From NCBI RefSeq assembly GCF_001922985.1, contig NZ_MRUH01000168.1, positions 1 through 64,000 of the forward strand: a stretch of DNA of 64,000 nucleotides, written 5' to 3'. A program made the translations under genes and the position numbers. The first letter of the stretch is position 1; each line of letters starts with the position of its first letter. Of the stretch, positions 25,578-34,625 are shown one piece after another. The DNA is from Teredinibacter waterburyi (GTDB lineage: Bacteria > Pseudomonadota > Gammaproteobacteria > Pseudomonadales > Cellvibrionaceae). The notes under the pieces were generated by a model. It made no database searches, was not told the origin of the DNA, and saw only the letters and a program-made list of their open reading frames with translations.

Positions 25578-26725
25578 TGAAAGTCGCTGTAATCGGTACT
25601 GGACAATTATCGTTATTGCTGGCGCAGGCCAGCAATTATATGGGCATAGAGCTAATACCCTTTGGTACAAAAAAATGTCTTCATTTAACCGAATACTGTA
25701 ATCCCGTCTATGCGCGACAAGCAGAAAATAATACCCTCAGCACACTAGCAGAATCGGTTGACGTAATTACCTATGAATCCGAAAATATTTCGATTGATAG
25801 TCTTAAAACACTAAATTGCACTGACAAAATCTATCCAAGCATCGAGGCGCTGGAAATATTCCAAGATAGGTTAACAGAGAAACGCTATCTAAACGACCAG
25901 CACTTAGCGACGGTTAAATATCAGCGAGCCTTGACAGAAGAAGATCTGAACGATGCGGTGGAATATCTTGGCTTTCCAGCGGTGATAAAGTCACTGAAAA
26001 ATGGCTATGACGGAAGAGGCCAAAAAGTTGTCCATAATATGGACGAGTTGCAGAGCGCTTGGCTTGAACTTGAGCAATATTGCATTATCGAAGAGTACTT
26101 AGCGTTTGACTATGAAATATCAATAATCGCTGCACGAGACCTTCAGCATAATATTGTGTTCTACCCCGTTAGTGAAAACTATCACCGGCATGGTCAGTTG
26201 CGTCTATCGCTGGTAAGCCTGAATCATCCTATGCAAAAAAAAGCCGAAGACATCATTAAAAAAGTCTTACATGACTTAAATTATATCGGCTGTATGACAG
26301 TGGAGTTATTTGTAAAGGGCGACAAAATAATTGTCAATGAAGTAGCTCCACGCGTACACAACTCAGGCCATTGGACTATCGACGGCACAAGCAGTTCGCA
26401 ATTTGTCAGCCACTTAACCGCGATTACAGGTAAAAGCCTTAGTCAGCCAGACGTGATTGCGCCTGCGGCAATGGTTAATCTTATTGGCCATGTACCAAAT
26501 TTATCAAGGTATGAAGATGACAAGAGTATAAAGGTGTACGACTACCAAAAAGAACCACGCTCTGAAAGAAAAGTCGGTCATATCAATCTACTCGGCAATG
26601 AGATTGGAGAGACCACGTTTTACTACAAGCTAGGCAACTTGCTCAAACAGCTAAACGAGACAACCTTGTCCAACCATATCTACAAGCGTTTAGATGCCCT
26701 TACACAAGAGAAAATAGCTCAATGA
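25577..26725 (+). CDS. purK: N5-carboxyaminoimidazole ribonucleotide synthase (ATP-grasp)
   Basis: 382 residues. PurK joins bicarbonate to AIR using ATP to give N5-CAIR, the substrate of PurE. The N-terminus VAVIGTGQLSLLLAQASNYMGIELIPFG is the pre-ATP-grasp fold; the classic motif is GGGQLGRM and here it is GTGQLSLL, a small departure. ATP-grasp features include FPAVIKSLKNGYDGRGQKVV (residues about 134-153), IIEEYLAFDYEISIIAARD and NEVAPRVHNSGHWTIDG (about 254-270). It is coupled to purE at one end and to the bicarbonate transporter gene at the other (4-base overlap). The enzyme consumes bicarbonate, which gives a direct reason for this operon order. Confidence 0.93.
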   Translation: MKVAVIGTGQLSLLLAQASNYMGIELIPFGTKKCLHLTEYCNPVYARQAENNTLSTLAESVDVITYESENISIDSLKTLNCTDKIYPSIEALEIFQDRLTEKRYLNDQHLATVKYQRALTEEDLNDAVEYLGFPAVIKSLKNGYDGRGQKVVHNMDELQSAWLELEQYCIIEEYLAFDYEISIIAARDLQHNIVFYPVSENYHRHGQLRLSLVSLNHPMQKKAEDIIKKVLHDLNYIGCMTVELFVKGDKIIVNEVAPRVHNSGHWTIDGTSSSQFVSHLTAITGKSLSQPDVIAPAAMVNLIGHVPNLSRYEDDKSIKVYDYQKEPRSERKVGHINLLGNEIGETTFYYKLGNLLKQLNETTLSNHIYKRLDALTQEKIAQ

Positions 26726-27654
26726 TAGATCCAATAATTCTGTTTTTTATCTTTGGTTTTCTCGCAAGTCTATTTCGTTCGGACTTAAAAATACCGCCTG
26801 CCATATACGATTTGCTTAGCATATTATTGTTAATAACAATTGGTATGAAAGGCGGCGTAGAGCTGGCGAAACAACCGTTTATTAGCCTACTACCACAAAT
26901 TGGTGTTGTATTACTGATAGGTTTTGTTATCCCGCTGGTACTGTCTCCTGTACTAAGACAGCTAGGAAAATTTAAAAGAGAGGATGCGGCTTCTATCGCC
27001 GCTCATTACGGCTCGGTAAGTGTAGGCACTTTTGCGGTTGCCATTGCCTTTATGGAAAACAACTCAATCGAGTATGAGGCACATTTACCGGTATTCGTCG
27101 TAATGCTGGAAATTCCTGCGATAATCGTCGGTATCCTGCTAGCGAAAGGCATTCAAGCCAATATGGCCTGGGGGAAAATAAGCCACGAAATATTTTTGGG
27201 AAAAGGTGTGGTATTACTAATTGGCGGACTTGCCATTGGCTGGATAGCCGGACCGGACGGCATTACCAAAATCAAACCACTATTTTTCGATTTGTTCACG
27301 GGCATACTCGCGCTGTTCTTACTGGAGATGGGCTTAATTACCGCACGCCAACTAAGCAGCTTGAAAAACTACGGATTTTTTTTGGTGGGCTTTGGGATAA
27401 TTGTTCCGGTATTGATGGCCATCGGCGGTGTGTGGGTTGGTTTAGCTATGGGCCTTTCTGTGGGTGGCGCAACGGTGCTGGGTACGCTAACCGCAAGTGC
27501 TTCGTATATCGCTGTACCAGCGGCGATGCGAATATCAGTTCCTAGCGCAAATCCGACATTATCACTAACGGCGTCTCTAGGCATTACCTTCCCCTTTAAT
27601 GTTTTAGTTGGAATCCCCATTTACTATCAAATAGCAAAACTGATGCAGGGTTAA
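26722..27654 (+). CDS. sbtA: SbtA-type sodium-dependent bicarbonate transporter (DUF897)
   Basis: 310 residues, about ten hydrophobic segments. The family, known from cyanobacterial SbtA, takes up bicarbonate with sodium. Landmarks are LLLITIGMKGGVELA (residues about 35-49), AAHYGSVSVGTFAVAIAFME (about 92-111), VFVVMLEIPAIIVGILLAKG and TASASYIAVPAAMR (about 255-268). Its start overlaps the purK stop by 4 bases and a PII-like partner follows 4 bases later, matching the sbtA-sbtB pair. In this setting it most likely supplies bicarbonate to PurK. Symbol is used by homology; transport has not been shown for this subgroup. Confidence 0.85.
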   Translation: MIDPIILFFIFGFLASLFRSDLKIPPAIYDLLSILLLITIGMKGGVELAKQPFISLLPQIGVVLLIGFVIPLVLSPVLRQLGKFKREDAASIAAHYGSVSVGTFAVAIAFMENNSIEYEAHLPVFVVMLEIPAIIVGILLAKGIQANMAWGKISHEIFLGKGVVLLIGGLAIGWIAGPDGITKIKPLFFDLFTGILALFLLEMGLITARQLSSLKNYGFFLVGFGIIVPVLMAIGGVWVGLAMGLSVGGATVLGTLTASASYIAVPAAMRISVPSANPTLSLTASLGITFPFNVLVGIPIYYQIAKLMQG

Positions 27655-27658
27655 ACAG

Positions 27659-27958
27659 ATGAGTACAGAGAAGGAGTTAATAACCATAATTACCGAAGCG
27701 GTATTGGAAACCGAGTTGTGTAAAAAAATAGAACAGCTCGGCGCCACAGGCTATACGGTAATTGATGTGCGCGGTAAAGGGCATACGGGCAACCGCGGTG
27801 GTGACTGGAAAGAAAGCGCGAACATACAAATCGAAGTTGTTTGCAACGCGCATTTGGCCGAAGTCATCACCCATACATTAGAGACAAACTACTTTGATGA
27901 CTATGCGATGATCGTCTACCGATCACCGGTAACCGTACTTAGATCCGATAAATTCTAA
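27659..27958 (+). CDS. sbtB: SbtB-like PII-family signalling protein
   Basis: 99 residues with a ferredoxin-like PII fold. The segment LGATGYTVIDVRGKGHTGNRGGDW (residues 28-51) corresponds to the start and T-loop of SbtB, and a glycine-rich loop is retained; the C-terminus VYRSPVTVLRSDKF lacks the CGPxGC redox tail present in some cyanobacterial SbtB proteins. SbtB proteins bind adenyl nucleotides and block SbtA. It follows the transporter gene at once and should regulate it. In this operon the nucleotide link to purine synthesis would make regulatory sense. Confidence 0.8.
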   Translation: MSTEKELITIITEAVLETELCKKIEQLGATGYTVIDVRGKGHTGNRGGDWKESANIQIEVVCNAHLAEVITHTLETNYFDDYAMIVYRSPVTVLRSDKF

Positions 27959-27998
27959 CGAATTTTTCACTAACTGATTATCAGCAGAGGTAAAACAG

Positions 27999-28880
27999 AT
28001 GAAACGCATAGGACTATTTCTAGCAACTAACTTGGCGATTGTGATAGTGGCTAGCTTAACGCTAAATATTTTAGGCGTTGGCTCGTATCTTAATGAAAAT
28101 GGGTCTGGGCTTAATTTAACATCGCTGTTAATTTTTTGCGCAGTGTTTGGTATGGCGGGTGCCTTCGTTTCGCTGTTCCTTTCCAAAATTATGGCAAAGT
28201 GGAGCGCGCGGGTCCAAATAATTAAGACGCCGGCAACCCAGCAACAACAATGGCTGGTGCAAACAGTCGAAGAGCTATCGAAAAAGGCCGGGATCGGTAT
28301 GCCCGACGTAGGTATATTTCCGGCGAGTCAGTCGAATGCATTTGCTACGGGATGGAATAAGAACAACGCGCTTGTTGCGGTGAGTGAGGGGCTGCTACGG
28401 AACATGACTAAGGACGAAGCGAGAGCGGTTGTTGGTCATGAAATTGCGCACATCGCCAATGGCGATATGATTACCCTAACGCTAATTCAAGGTGTAATTA
28501 ATACGTTTGTGATGTTCTTTGCGCGCATTATCGGCAGTGTTATCGACCGAGTGGTGTTCAAAAATGAAAATGGCCACGGTATTGCCTACTTCGTTATCGT
28601 ATTTGTGTGTGAGATGGTCTTGGGCATTCTCGCATCCACTATCGTTATGTGGTTTTCGCGCTATCGTGAATTTAAAGCCGATGCCGGTGGCGCAGCGTTA
28701 ACGGATAGAACGTCCATGATTAATGCGCTAAGGGCACTGCAGCGCGAACAATTGCAGCAGACCGAAATGCCAGATAGTTTGCTGGCGTTCGGTATAAACT
28801 CAGCCAGACTTAGTGGATTCAAGAAATATTTCGCTAGTCATCCCCCTCTTGACGTTCGTATTGCGGCTTTGAAGAGCTGA
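27999..28880 (+). CDS. htpX: HtpX-type membrane zinc metalloprotease
   Basis: 293 residues, M48 family. Two N-terminal membrane segments (residues about 4-25 and 37-60), the zinc motif HEIAH (in VVGHEIAHIANGDM, about 145-158), two more hydrophobic segments (about 160-180, 195-217) and the third zinc ligand Glu in REFKADAGGA (about 222-231). HtpX degrades damaged inner-membrane proteins. The gene follows sbtB by 40 bases and may share its transcript. Downstream lies a stem-rich spacer that ends the leftward biosynthetic operon. Confidence 0.95.
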   Translation: MKRIGLFLATNLAIVIVASLTLNILGVGSYLNENGSGLNLTSLLIFCAVFGMAGAFVSLFLSKIMAKWSARVQIIKTPATQQQQWLVQTVEELSKKAGIGMPDVGIFPASQSNAFATGWNKNNALVAVSEGLLRNMTKDEARAVVGHEIAHIANGDMITLTLIQGVINTFVMFFARIIGSVIDRVVFKNENGHGIAYFVIVFVCEMVLGILASTIVMWFSRYREFKADAGGAALTDRTSMINALRALQREQLQQTEMPDSLLAFGINSARLSGFKKYFASHPPLDVRIAALKS

Positions 28881-28882
28881 TT

Positions 28883-28904
28883 AAAAAGCCTAAATGTTAT
28901 AGGC
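28883..28904 (-). terminator. Intrinsic terminator of the leftward biosynthetic operon
   Basis: On the minus strand GCCTA - seven-base loop - TAGGC is followed by five T. A second, larger stem (GCCACCTT at 28903 pairing with AAGGTGGC ending at 28936) overlaps it. The T run lies on the minus strand, so the leftward aldehyde dehydrogenase operon is the likely user; no T run follows on the plus strand for htpX. Confidence 0.6.
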
Positions 28905-28991
28905 CACCTTGGCCTATCTCTATAAGCTAAGGTGGCAAAAGATCGGTATCTGTCACAATAAAGTCCAGCGTTCTTCTAGACTAATCGACCC

Positions 28992-30392
28992 TTACCTTAA
29001 CATCAGCTTTAGTATGAGGCGCGTTAGTCGATTATAGGGGGGATGTACAAGCGAAGACAGATTGAATCTAGCTTGCTTGAAAATCGATCTTTGGTTGGAA
29101 AATGTCTTAAAACCAAATTCGCCGTGACAACGACCCATACCACTACCACCGACACCGCCAAATGGAAGACTCTCGATAGGCATATGTACCAGAGTATCGT
29201 TAACAGTGACGCCACCAGAATGCGTTTGCTTCAAAATTCCATTTATCGTAGACCTATCGTTAGAGAAAATATAAAGCGCTAAGGGTTTGTCACGAGTATT
29301 AATGTATGCGACGGCTTCATCGATGTCTGAGTATTCAATTACCGGGATGATTGGGCCAAACAATTCTTCCCCCATAATATCCATAGTATTATTTACATTT
29401 GTTAGGAGGTGCAACGCCATATAACGCCCTTTTAACACTCTCATTTTTTCGGCGACATGGATATGAGCACCTTTCTGTTTAGCGTCGTCAAGCATTGAAT
29501 TCAATCGTTTATAGTGTTCTTCACTTACTATACTTGTGAAATCCGTGTCAGCATTTTTATACAATATCTCGCTATAACTGATTGCCTTTTTAATAAATAA
29601 TTTGCTATGTCCTTTCGGAATCAGCACATAATCTGGCGCTATGCAGGCCTGACCTGCGTTAACCAATTTACCCCATACGATACTGCGAACCGCCTTTTCA
29701 ATTGAATAATCGACATCAACTAATACAGGTGATTTTCCGCCAAGCTCTAGGGTAACAGGGGTGAGGTTTTGGCTAGCGGCACTCATTACACTGCGGCCAA
29801 CTTTAGTAGAACCCGTAAAAAATAAGTGTTGAAAAGGCAGCTGTACGAAATACTCGGCTACTTTCTGTCCTCCCGTAACGACACATACTTTATCCACGGG
29901 AAACTGATCTTGAAGGAGATTAGTGATAAGTGTAGAAAAATTGGGGGAGTGTTCCGACAACTTGAGCATCACTCGGTTTCCCGCCGCGATTGCGGAGACA
30001 AGTGGAGAAACCAACAAATACAATGGGTAGTTCCAAGGAACAATAATTCCTACAACGCCTAGCGGCTGATGTTGTAGAAAAGCTGCACCAGGCATCAGCC
30101 AAATTGAGGTCGACCTGCGTACGGGCTTCATCCAGCGCTTTAAATTGCGAATGGAGAAATTGATCGCTTCCATACACGGAAAAAATTCGAAAAGACGAGT
30201 CTCATGGGGTGAGCGATAGCCAAAGTCTTTGGAAATTGCCTGCTCTATATGCGCCATATTATCTAGAAGTAAGCGCCTCAATTTATTCAAAGAGTCTATT
30301 CGGCTTTCAAAACTAGGATACTTGTTGTCAAGGTAAGCGGAAGTTTGAATATCGAATTTATTTGATATCTCTGACAAGTAAGGTTCGTTCAT
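28992..30392 (-). CDS. Aldehyde dehydrogenase, coniferyl/fatty-aldehyde type
   Basis: 466 residues, class 3-like NAD(P)-dependent aldehyde dehydrogenase. The N-terminal part has LGVVGIIVPWNYPLYLLVSPLV (residues about 110-131), the catalytic Glu in LELGGKSPVLVDVD (about 211-224) and the catalytic Cys in NAGQACIAPDYVLIP (about 243-257), the CIAPDY form typical of coniferyl aldehyde dehydrogenases and fatty aldehyde dehydrogenases. The C-terminus ends in a basic, hydrophobic tail (LTRLILKLMLR) that may touch the membrane. It is the last gene of the leftward operon. A carrier-bound acid reduced to an aldehyde by the thioester-reductase-like protein could be its substrate, or it may clean up long-chain aldehydes. 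Confidence 0.88.
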   Translation of the reverse strand: MNEPYLSEISNKFDIQTSAYLDNKYPSFESRIDSLNKLRRLLLDNMAHIEQAISKDFGYRSPHETRLFEFFPCMEAINFSIRNLKRWMKPVRRSTSIWLMPGAAFLQHQPLGVVGIIVPWNYPLYLLVSPLVSAIAAGNRVMLKLSEHSPNFSTLITNLLQDQFPVDKVCVVTGGQKVAEYFVQLPFQHLFFTGSTKVGRSVMSAASQNLTPVTLELGGKSPVLVDVDYSIEKAVRSIVWGKLVNAGQACIAPDYVLIPKGHSKLFIKKAISYSEILYKNADTDFTSIVSEEHYKRLNSMLDDAKQKGAHIHVAEKMRVLKGRYMALHLLTNVNNTMDIMGEELFGPIIPVIEYSDIDEAVAYINTRDKPLALYIFSNDRSTINGILKQTHSGGVTVNDTLVHMPIESLPFGGVGGSGMGRCHGEFGFKTFSNQRSIFKQARFNLSSLVHPPYNRLTRLILKLMLR

Positions 30393-30455
30393 CTAACTAT
30401 TCCACGATGATCATACTAAAACAAATAATAACGTTTGCTAAGCATTAAGAACGCA

Positions 30456-30911
30456 CTACTTTTGAACAGCAATTTGCAAAGTTCCGTGGCTTACTCTATG
30501 GCCGTCGACGTTACATATAACGTTAAACTCAGTATTGTTTCCAAATCGTTGCTTAATACTAGTATGAATTTCAATTTTACTACCGGGATAAACAATACGT
30601 TTAAAGGATATTTTATTCTGTATTAAGTATCCCTGAAGCGTTTGTTCAGTTCCGCCAAACGTATCGCGTTCAAGTAGATGAAGTAGTACGCCTGAGCTTT
30701 GCGCCATGGCCTCTATTTGAAATATTGCAGGAAAAATAATTCGATCTGCAAAATGCCCCTTGATCCTTTTATCTTCAGTATTGACGAAGAATTCGCTAAC
30801 CAAAGCTTGTTTAACTGGACAAAACGATTTTACGAGGTCTATAAAAACAAATTCGATACCATGCGGAAGAATGGCCGCTAAATCGCTTTTATCTAAGTAT
30901 GTATCTTCCAT
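30456..30911 (-). CDS. FabZ/FabA-like hot-dog dehydratase
   Basis: 151 residues, the usual size of FabZ. A hot-dog-fold dehydratase with an intact active-site pair: His in KGHFADRIIFPAIFQIEAMAQ (residues about 51-71; family form GHFPxxPxxPGVLxIEAxAQ) and Glu in the same motif. The normally conserved PG before the central helix is replaced by FPAIF, a small departure. It should remove water from a 3-hydroxyacyl carrier thioester. It lies between the aldehyde dehydrogenase and ketosynthase genes and pairs naturally with the ketosynthase, SDR and ACP of the same operon in making or modifying an acyl chain. Confidence 0.82.
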   Translation of the reverse strand: MEDTYLDKSDLAAILPHGIEFVFIDLVKSFCPVKQALVSEFFVNTEDKRIKGHFADRIIFPAIFQIEAMAQSSGVLLHLLERDTFGGTEQTLQGYLIQNKISFKRIVYPGSKIEIHTSIKQRFGNNTEFNVICNVDGHRVSHGTLQIAVQK

Positions 30912-30988
30912 TATGACCGGCCCTTTAATCTACTTGTTAGCAACGTTTGGTTTTGCGTGGCTACTACAAGCAGATATAGTTGTAGTAA

Positions 30989-32380
30989 CTATTCATTAAT
31001 TATTGATGAGCAAAGTAGCGCTGCGTTGTGGCCACCAAACGCAAAGGATTGAGTAATTGCGCGAGTAATCGTAGCCTCGGTAGGTTTAGTAACAAAGTTT
31101 AAATCGCGAACGGGATCACTAATATTTGCGGATGGGTGCAACTGTTGATTTTTTATAGATAGAAACGTGACTGCTGCTTCAAAAGCACCGGACGCACCAA
31201 GAGAGTGACCAAGGATAGATTTTGTACTGTTAACGAATGCTTTCTTTCCAACAATATGTTCGATTGCTTCCGATTCGACGTCGTCGTTTGGGACGGTTCC
31301 AGTGCCATGACTATTGACGTACTGAATGTCGGTGCCTTCAATGCCCGCCTGAGCTAGTAATTTCCCCAGCAACGATTTAATGTTCCTTCCTGACGGTTCA
31401 ATAATCATCGTACTATAACCTTCAAAATTTCGGCTATAACCACTAATCTCCCCGTATATGTTCGCTCCTCGTGCCAAAGCTGAGTCATAGTCTTCCAGAA
31501 CTAGATAACATGCCCCACCTTCACTAAACATAAATCCAGAACGTCCTTTATCGAATGGCATGTTACATGTTCGAGGAGAATCCGTATGGCGTGTTAAGGT
31601 ACCACCCTGATCAAAAGCACGAAAAATAGCACCGTAAGGGTCATGCATGTACTCTGTGCCACCTGCGATTGCACATTTAACTGTGCCCGATGCGACACTT
31701 CTGAATGCCTCACCGATTGAAATTGTTGATGACGCACATGCATAGCTGTAAGTGTTGCACTCACCGGTGACTCCAAGGCTAATGCCAATGTTTGCAGCGC
31801 TGGCGTTTGGCATATGCATGGAGACTACGAATGGATTAAACTTTTTGTCGTAGTGCAATAGGCTTTCTGTATGGCTTAGGGGGTTATTTTCTGGCTCCGA
31901 AGGAGCGCTACCTGACTTGGGCTCTGCTAGAAAGTTAGACTTAAATTCTTTAATCGATTTATGTATTACAGAGTTTGACTGGTGGTTATAACTATCAATG
32001 AAAGATGCTATTCCGCCGATACCGGTACCAACATATACACCTACGTCGCCAGCATCGTAGTCGCATAATCTAGACTGATGTTTACCGGTTGATTCCAGGG
32101 ATAAGCCCGCATCATTGAGTGCGCTTTTTGCTGCAATAATACTGTTGAGCGCCGCTGGGTCTGTCTTTGAACGCATAAATGCAGAATAGCCAAGAGCTTT
32201 GTAGTCGGGCAAAATTAACTCCGACCAAAAAATAGATTTATAGTCGTAAAAATTTTGCCAAAATTCCGGGATAGGCGCTGCCGCGCTTTCACCGCGCAGG
32301 CAATTACTCCAAAATGTCGATAAATCGTGGCCAATTGGAGATACTAAACCAATTCCAGTTACAACGACCCGATTGCTCAT
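30989..32380 (-). CDS. Beta-ketoacyl synthase, FabF-like
   Basis: 463 residues, a KAS II-type condensing enzyme. The active-site Cys215 lies in YSYACASSTISIGEAF, with His358 (VNSHGTGTVPND) and His392 (KSILGHSLGASGAFE), so the Cys-His-His triad and the Lys387 are complete and condensation should be possible. It is about 50 residues longer than FabF because of an insertion around residues 137-185, rich in Ser, Asn and Pro. It would extend an acyl chain on ACP. A dedicated ketosynthase with its own dehydratase, SDR, ACP and alpha-oxoamine synthase in one operon points to a specialised chain. Its start overlaps the preceding methyltransferase stop by 4 bases. Confidence 0.9.
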   Translation of the reverse strand: MSNRVVVTGIGLVSPIGHDLSTFWSNCLRGESAAAPIPEFWQNFYDYKSIFWSELILPDYKALGYSAFMRSKTDPAALNSIIAAKSALNDAGLSLESTGKHQSRLCDYDAGDVGVYVGTGIGGIASFIDSYNHQSNSVIHKSIKEFKSNFLAEPKSGSAPSEPENNPLSHTESLLHYDKKFNPFVVSMHMPNASAANIGISLGVTGECNTYSYACASSTISIGEAFRSVASGTVKCAIAGGTEYMHDPYGAIFRAFDQGGTLTRHTDSPRTCNMPFDKGRSGFMFSEGGACYLVLEDYDSALARGANIYGEISGYSRNFEGYSTMIIEPSGRNIKSLLGKLLAQAGIEGTDIQYVNSHGTGTVPNDDVESEAIEHIVGKKAFVNSTKSILGHSLGASGAFEAAVTFLSIKNQQLHPSANISDPVRDLNFVTKPTEATITRAITQSFAFGGHNAALLCSSIINE

Positions 32381-33255
32381 CTGATTTCTCTCTGTTTAGT
32401 ATTGTTTTGTTTGGGATAGCCAAGCACGTAAGTGAAACCACCACCAGATCGCCACAAAATCTTTTTATGGTGTTCCCAATGATAATGTTCATGGCCATCG
32501 ACTTGGGAAATAAGAATTTTTTTCTCTCGTGTTGTATAGGAACGAAAGACACCAGTCATAGCATCAAAGAGATAAACAAATGGCGCTATGGGGATTAGAT
32601 AAGTAACAATAAAGCGACTCCATTTTCGTGGTTCGACAAATGGGTCGATTAATGAAGCCATAATCGTTAAAAACACCATAACAAAACCAAGCGGAGTGCG
32701 TTCGGTAAGTTCGAAGATTAAAATACCTTCGTTGGCGTTAACGGTACTTTGAATAATCCCAACCGCATCGTGAGGTCTAAAATGATGGAAACTACAACAC
32801 ATCGTTCTAAGCCCAGTTTGGCTTTCGACATCACGAGCATCAACACGCTGGGAAATATATTGAATATGGTTTTTTGGGTACTGTGCCTTTAGGGTTTCCC
32901 AGCCAGAAGGATTAGGGTGGTAATCTGAAAGTACCAGCGTTACTTTACTGCCGAAGGCCTCCTCTATAGCGCTAAGATTATCTGGGATGGGTCCGCCCAT
33001 TCCAGAACAAAGATCGAGGATCTTATTACTGCCAGTGGCTTTTAGCGCTTTTACGATTGGCTCAATAGTTTCGCGAGAGGGTGGTCTCCATAACTTATCC
33101 CAAGCAGTCTTTAGGGAAGACGGAAAGATGTTAGGAGCCTTAGGTGCCCACGACCAAGTGTTAGCTAGAGCATTTAAAAAACAGATCCTCAATAATTCTG
33201 GACAGGATTCTCTTTCGTGTAATGCAATGAGTTGTTTTCTTTTTATTGTTTTCAT
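32377..33255 (-). CDS. Class I SAM-dependent methyltransferase-like protein with hydrophobic C-terminal half
   Basis: 292 residues. A Rossmann methyltransferase core is seen in NKILDLCSGMGGPIPDNL (residues about 75-92, glycine-rich SAM loop) and VTLVLSDYHPNPSGW (about 105-119, acidic strand end). The second half holds two hydrophobic stretches (GFVMVFLTIMASLIDPF, about 184-200, and FIVTYLIPIAPFVYLFDAM, about 210-228), unusual for soluble methyltransferases and suggestive of membrane association and a lipid-like acceptor. Start ATG overlaps the P450 stop by 4 bases, and its own stop overlaps the ketosynthase start, so it is tightly coupled. Acceptor unknown. Confidence 0.65.
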   Translation of the reverse strand: MKTIKRKQLIALHERESCPELLRICFLNALANTWSWAPKAPNIFPSSLKTAWDKLWRPPSRETIEPIVKALKATGSNKILDLCSGMGGPIPDNLSAIEEAFGSKVTLVLSDYHPNPSGWETLKAQYPKNHIQYISQRVDARDVESQTGLRTMCCSFHHFRPHDAVGIIQSTVNANEGILIFELTERTPLGFVMVFLTIMASLIDPFVEPRKWSRFIVTYLIPIAPFVYLFDAMTGVFRSYTTREKKILISQVDGHEHYHWEHHKKILWRSGGGFTYVLGYPKQNNTKQREIR

Positions 33256-34607
33256 AGAGTAGCTAAAGGCTCCATCTTTTCTGCAAATTTTAAGCTTTTA
33301 ACAATGAGCTTAGACGGCGCTAAGATCACGTTACGTCGGCGGGGTTTTACACTATCAAACCCCTTTATTTCGAACGTAAATCTTTGTACTAGTTGAAAAA
33401 TTGTTAGCTTTATTAGCATTTCTGCCAAATGTATACCGATGCATCGACGAACACCGCCACCATATGGACTATAGTTTCCGGTGTCGAATTTGTTGTCTTC
33501 AAACCGTTCCGGAACGAATGCCTTTGGGTCGTTAAAAATTTTTTCGTCTCTCTGAAACAAAAAGCTACAAGGTGAAATAAAGACTTGTTTTGGCTCTGTC
33601 TTCAAACAGAAGTCGGTCCGTATCCGCGAATAAAAATCAATTACCGGCAATACCCGCAATGCTTCTTGATAGACATTATCAAGATATTTGTCTTGCATAA
33701 TGGTATTCAATACCTCGTCATCAAATTGATCAACTCTAGGTAGAGAATATCTCAGTTTTTGAATGATATCTGGTCTTGAATAAATCCAATACGTCGCCCA
33801 AGCCATACCTGCGGCGCTTGTGTCATTACCGGCGACAAACAACGAAATAATCTGATTTTTTACCCATTCATCAGAAACAATATTGTCTTCTTTTTGGAGC
33901 CTCAGAAGATGTTGCAGCATCGAACGAGATTGTGACGCTGACAACTCCTCGATAGTTTTCTGAGCGTTGATTTCGCCGTATATCAAGTTTGAAAATGCCT
34001 TTACCCTACCGCGGTACCAACCAAAGGGGCTAAACCGTCCAAAGTCCATTCTTAAAGGGGGGACAAATGCTAATAGGCCGGTGATTGGACCTAACAACGG
34101 AAACAGGATCTTCTGATACGCTCGTGGAGTATTGAGAGATTTTTCCCCGAAAAGAACTTTAACCATGACTGACAGGGTAATTTCTCTAAAAAGCTCTGAA
34201 AGATCTCGCCCATTATCAAGATTATTGAGAAAGCCACTAATTGATTCATTTATCATTGCACCTTGCCGTAACAACTGCTGCGATTTAAGCGGCGGTTGCA
34301 AAGAGCGTCGAGCATGGCTGTGCTGTTCTCCATCTAGTACGAAAACTGAGTCCGGCCCAACCATAGGCTCTAGAATCTTATTTGTTTCTCCGGCAAGTAG
34401 GCTAGATCTAGGCTGCGCGTAAATATCTTTGACCACCTCTGGATCAGAGACCATCACAAGATCTGCCCAACCGAATATTTTTATTCGAAATACCGGTCCG
34501 AATTTTTCACGACATCGTTCATAATACTGAAGTGGATTGAGCGCCCAAACTATAGTTTCAACCAAAGAAGGTAGCCGAGATGTAGGGATGTCTTTTAAAT
34601 CTAACAT
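33252..34607 (-). CDS. Cytochrome P450
   Basis: 451 residues. The oxygen-activating I-helix motif AGNDTS is at residues 259-264, the ExxR of the K-helix is EALR at 315-318, and the heme-binding loop PYGGGVRRCIG (381-391) supplies the thiolate ligand Cys389; the usual Phe at the start of that loop is Tyr. The type resembles bacterial CYP110/CYP4-like fatty-acid hydroxylases, so hydroxylation or desaturation of a chain is plausible. No ferredoxin or ferredoxin reductase is encoded in the operon; electrons must come from elsewhere. The ACP gene lies 18 bases upstream, and many P450s next to a carrier protein oxidise a carrier-bound substrate. Confidence 0.92.
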   Translation of the reverse strand: MLDLKDIPTSRLPSLVETIVWALNPLQYYERCREKFGPVFRIKIFGWADLVMVSDPEVVKDIYAQPRSSLLAGETNKILEPMVGPDSVFVLDGEQHSHARRSLQPPLKSQQLLRQGAMINESISGFLNNLDNGRDLSELFREITLSVMVKVLFGEKSLNTPRAYQKILFPLLGPITGLLAFVPPLRMDFGRFSPFGWYRGRVKAFSNLIYGEINAQKTIEELSASQSRSMLQHLLRLQKEDNIVSDEWVKNQIISLFVAGNDTSAAGMAWATYWIYSRPDIIQKLRYSLPRVDQFDDEVLNTIMQDKYLDNVYQEALRVLPVIDFYSRIRTDFCLKTEPKQVFISPCSFLFQRDEKIFNDPKAFVPERFEDNKFDTGNYSPYGGGVRRCIGIHLAEMLIKLTIFQLVQRFTFEIKGFDSVKPRRRNVILAPSKLIVKSLKFAEKMEPLATL

Positions 34608-34625
34608 GATCCTAGGCTACTCTTT

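Noticed and set aside
24974-25606. Leftward 210-residue frame opposite purE
   Set aside because: It is antisense to hpf and purE, both strongly supported by motifs and coupling.
28903-28936. Terminator for htpX
   Set aside because: The large GCCACCTT/AAGGTGGC stem has no T run on the plus strand; only the minus-strand terminator is supported.
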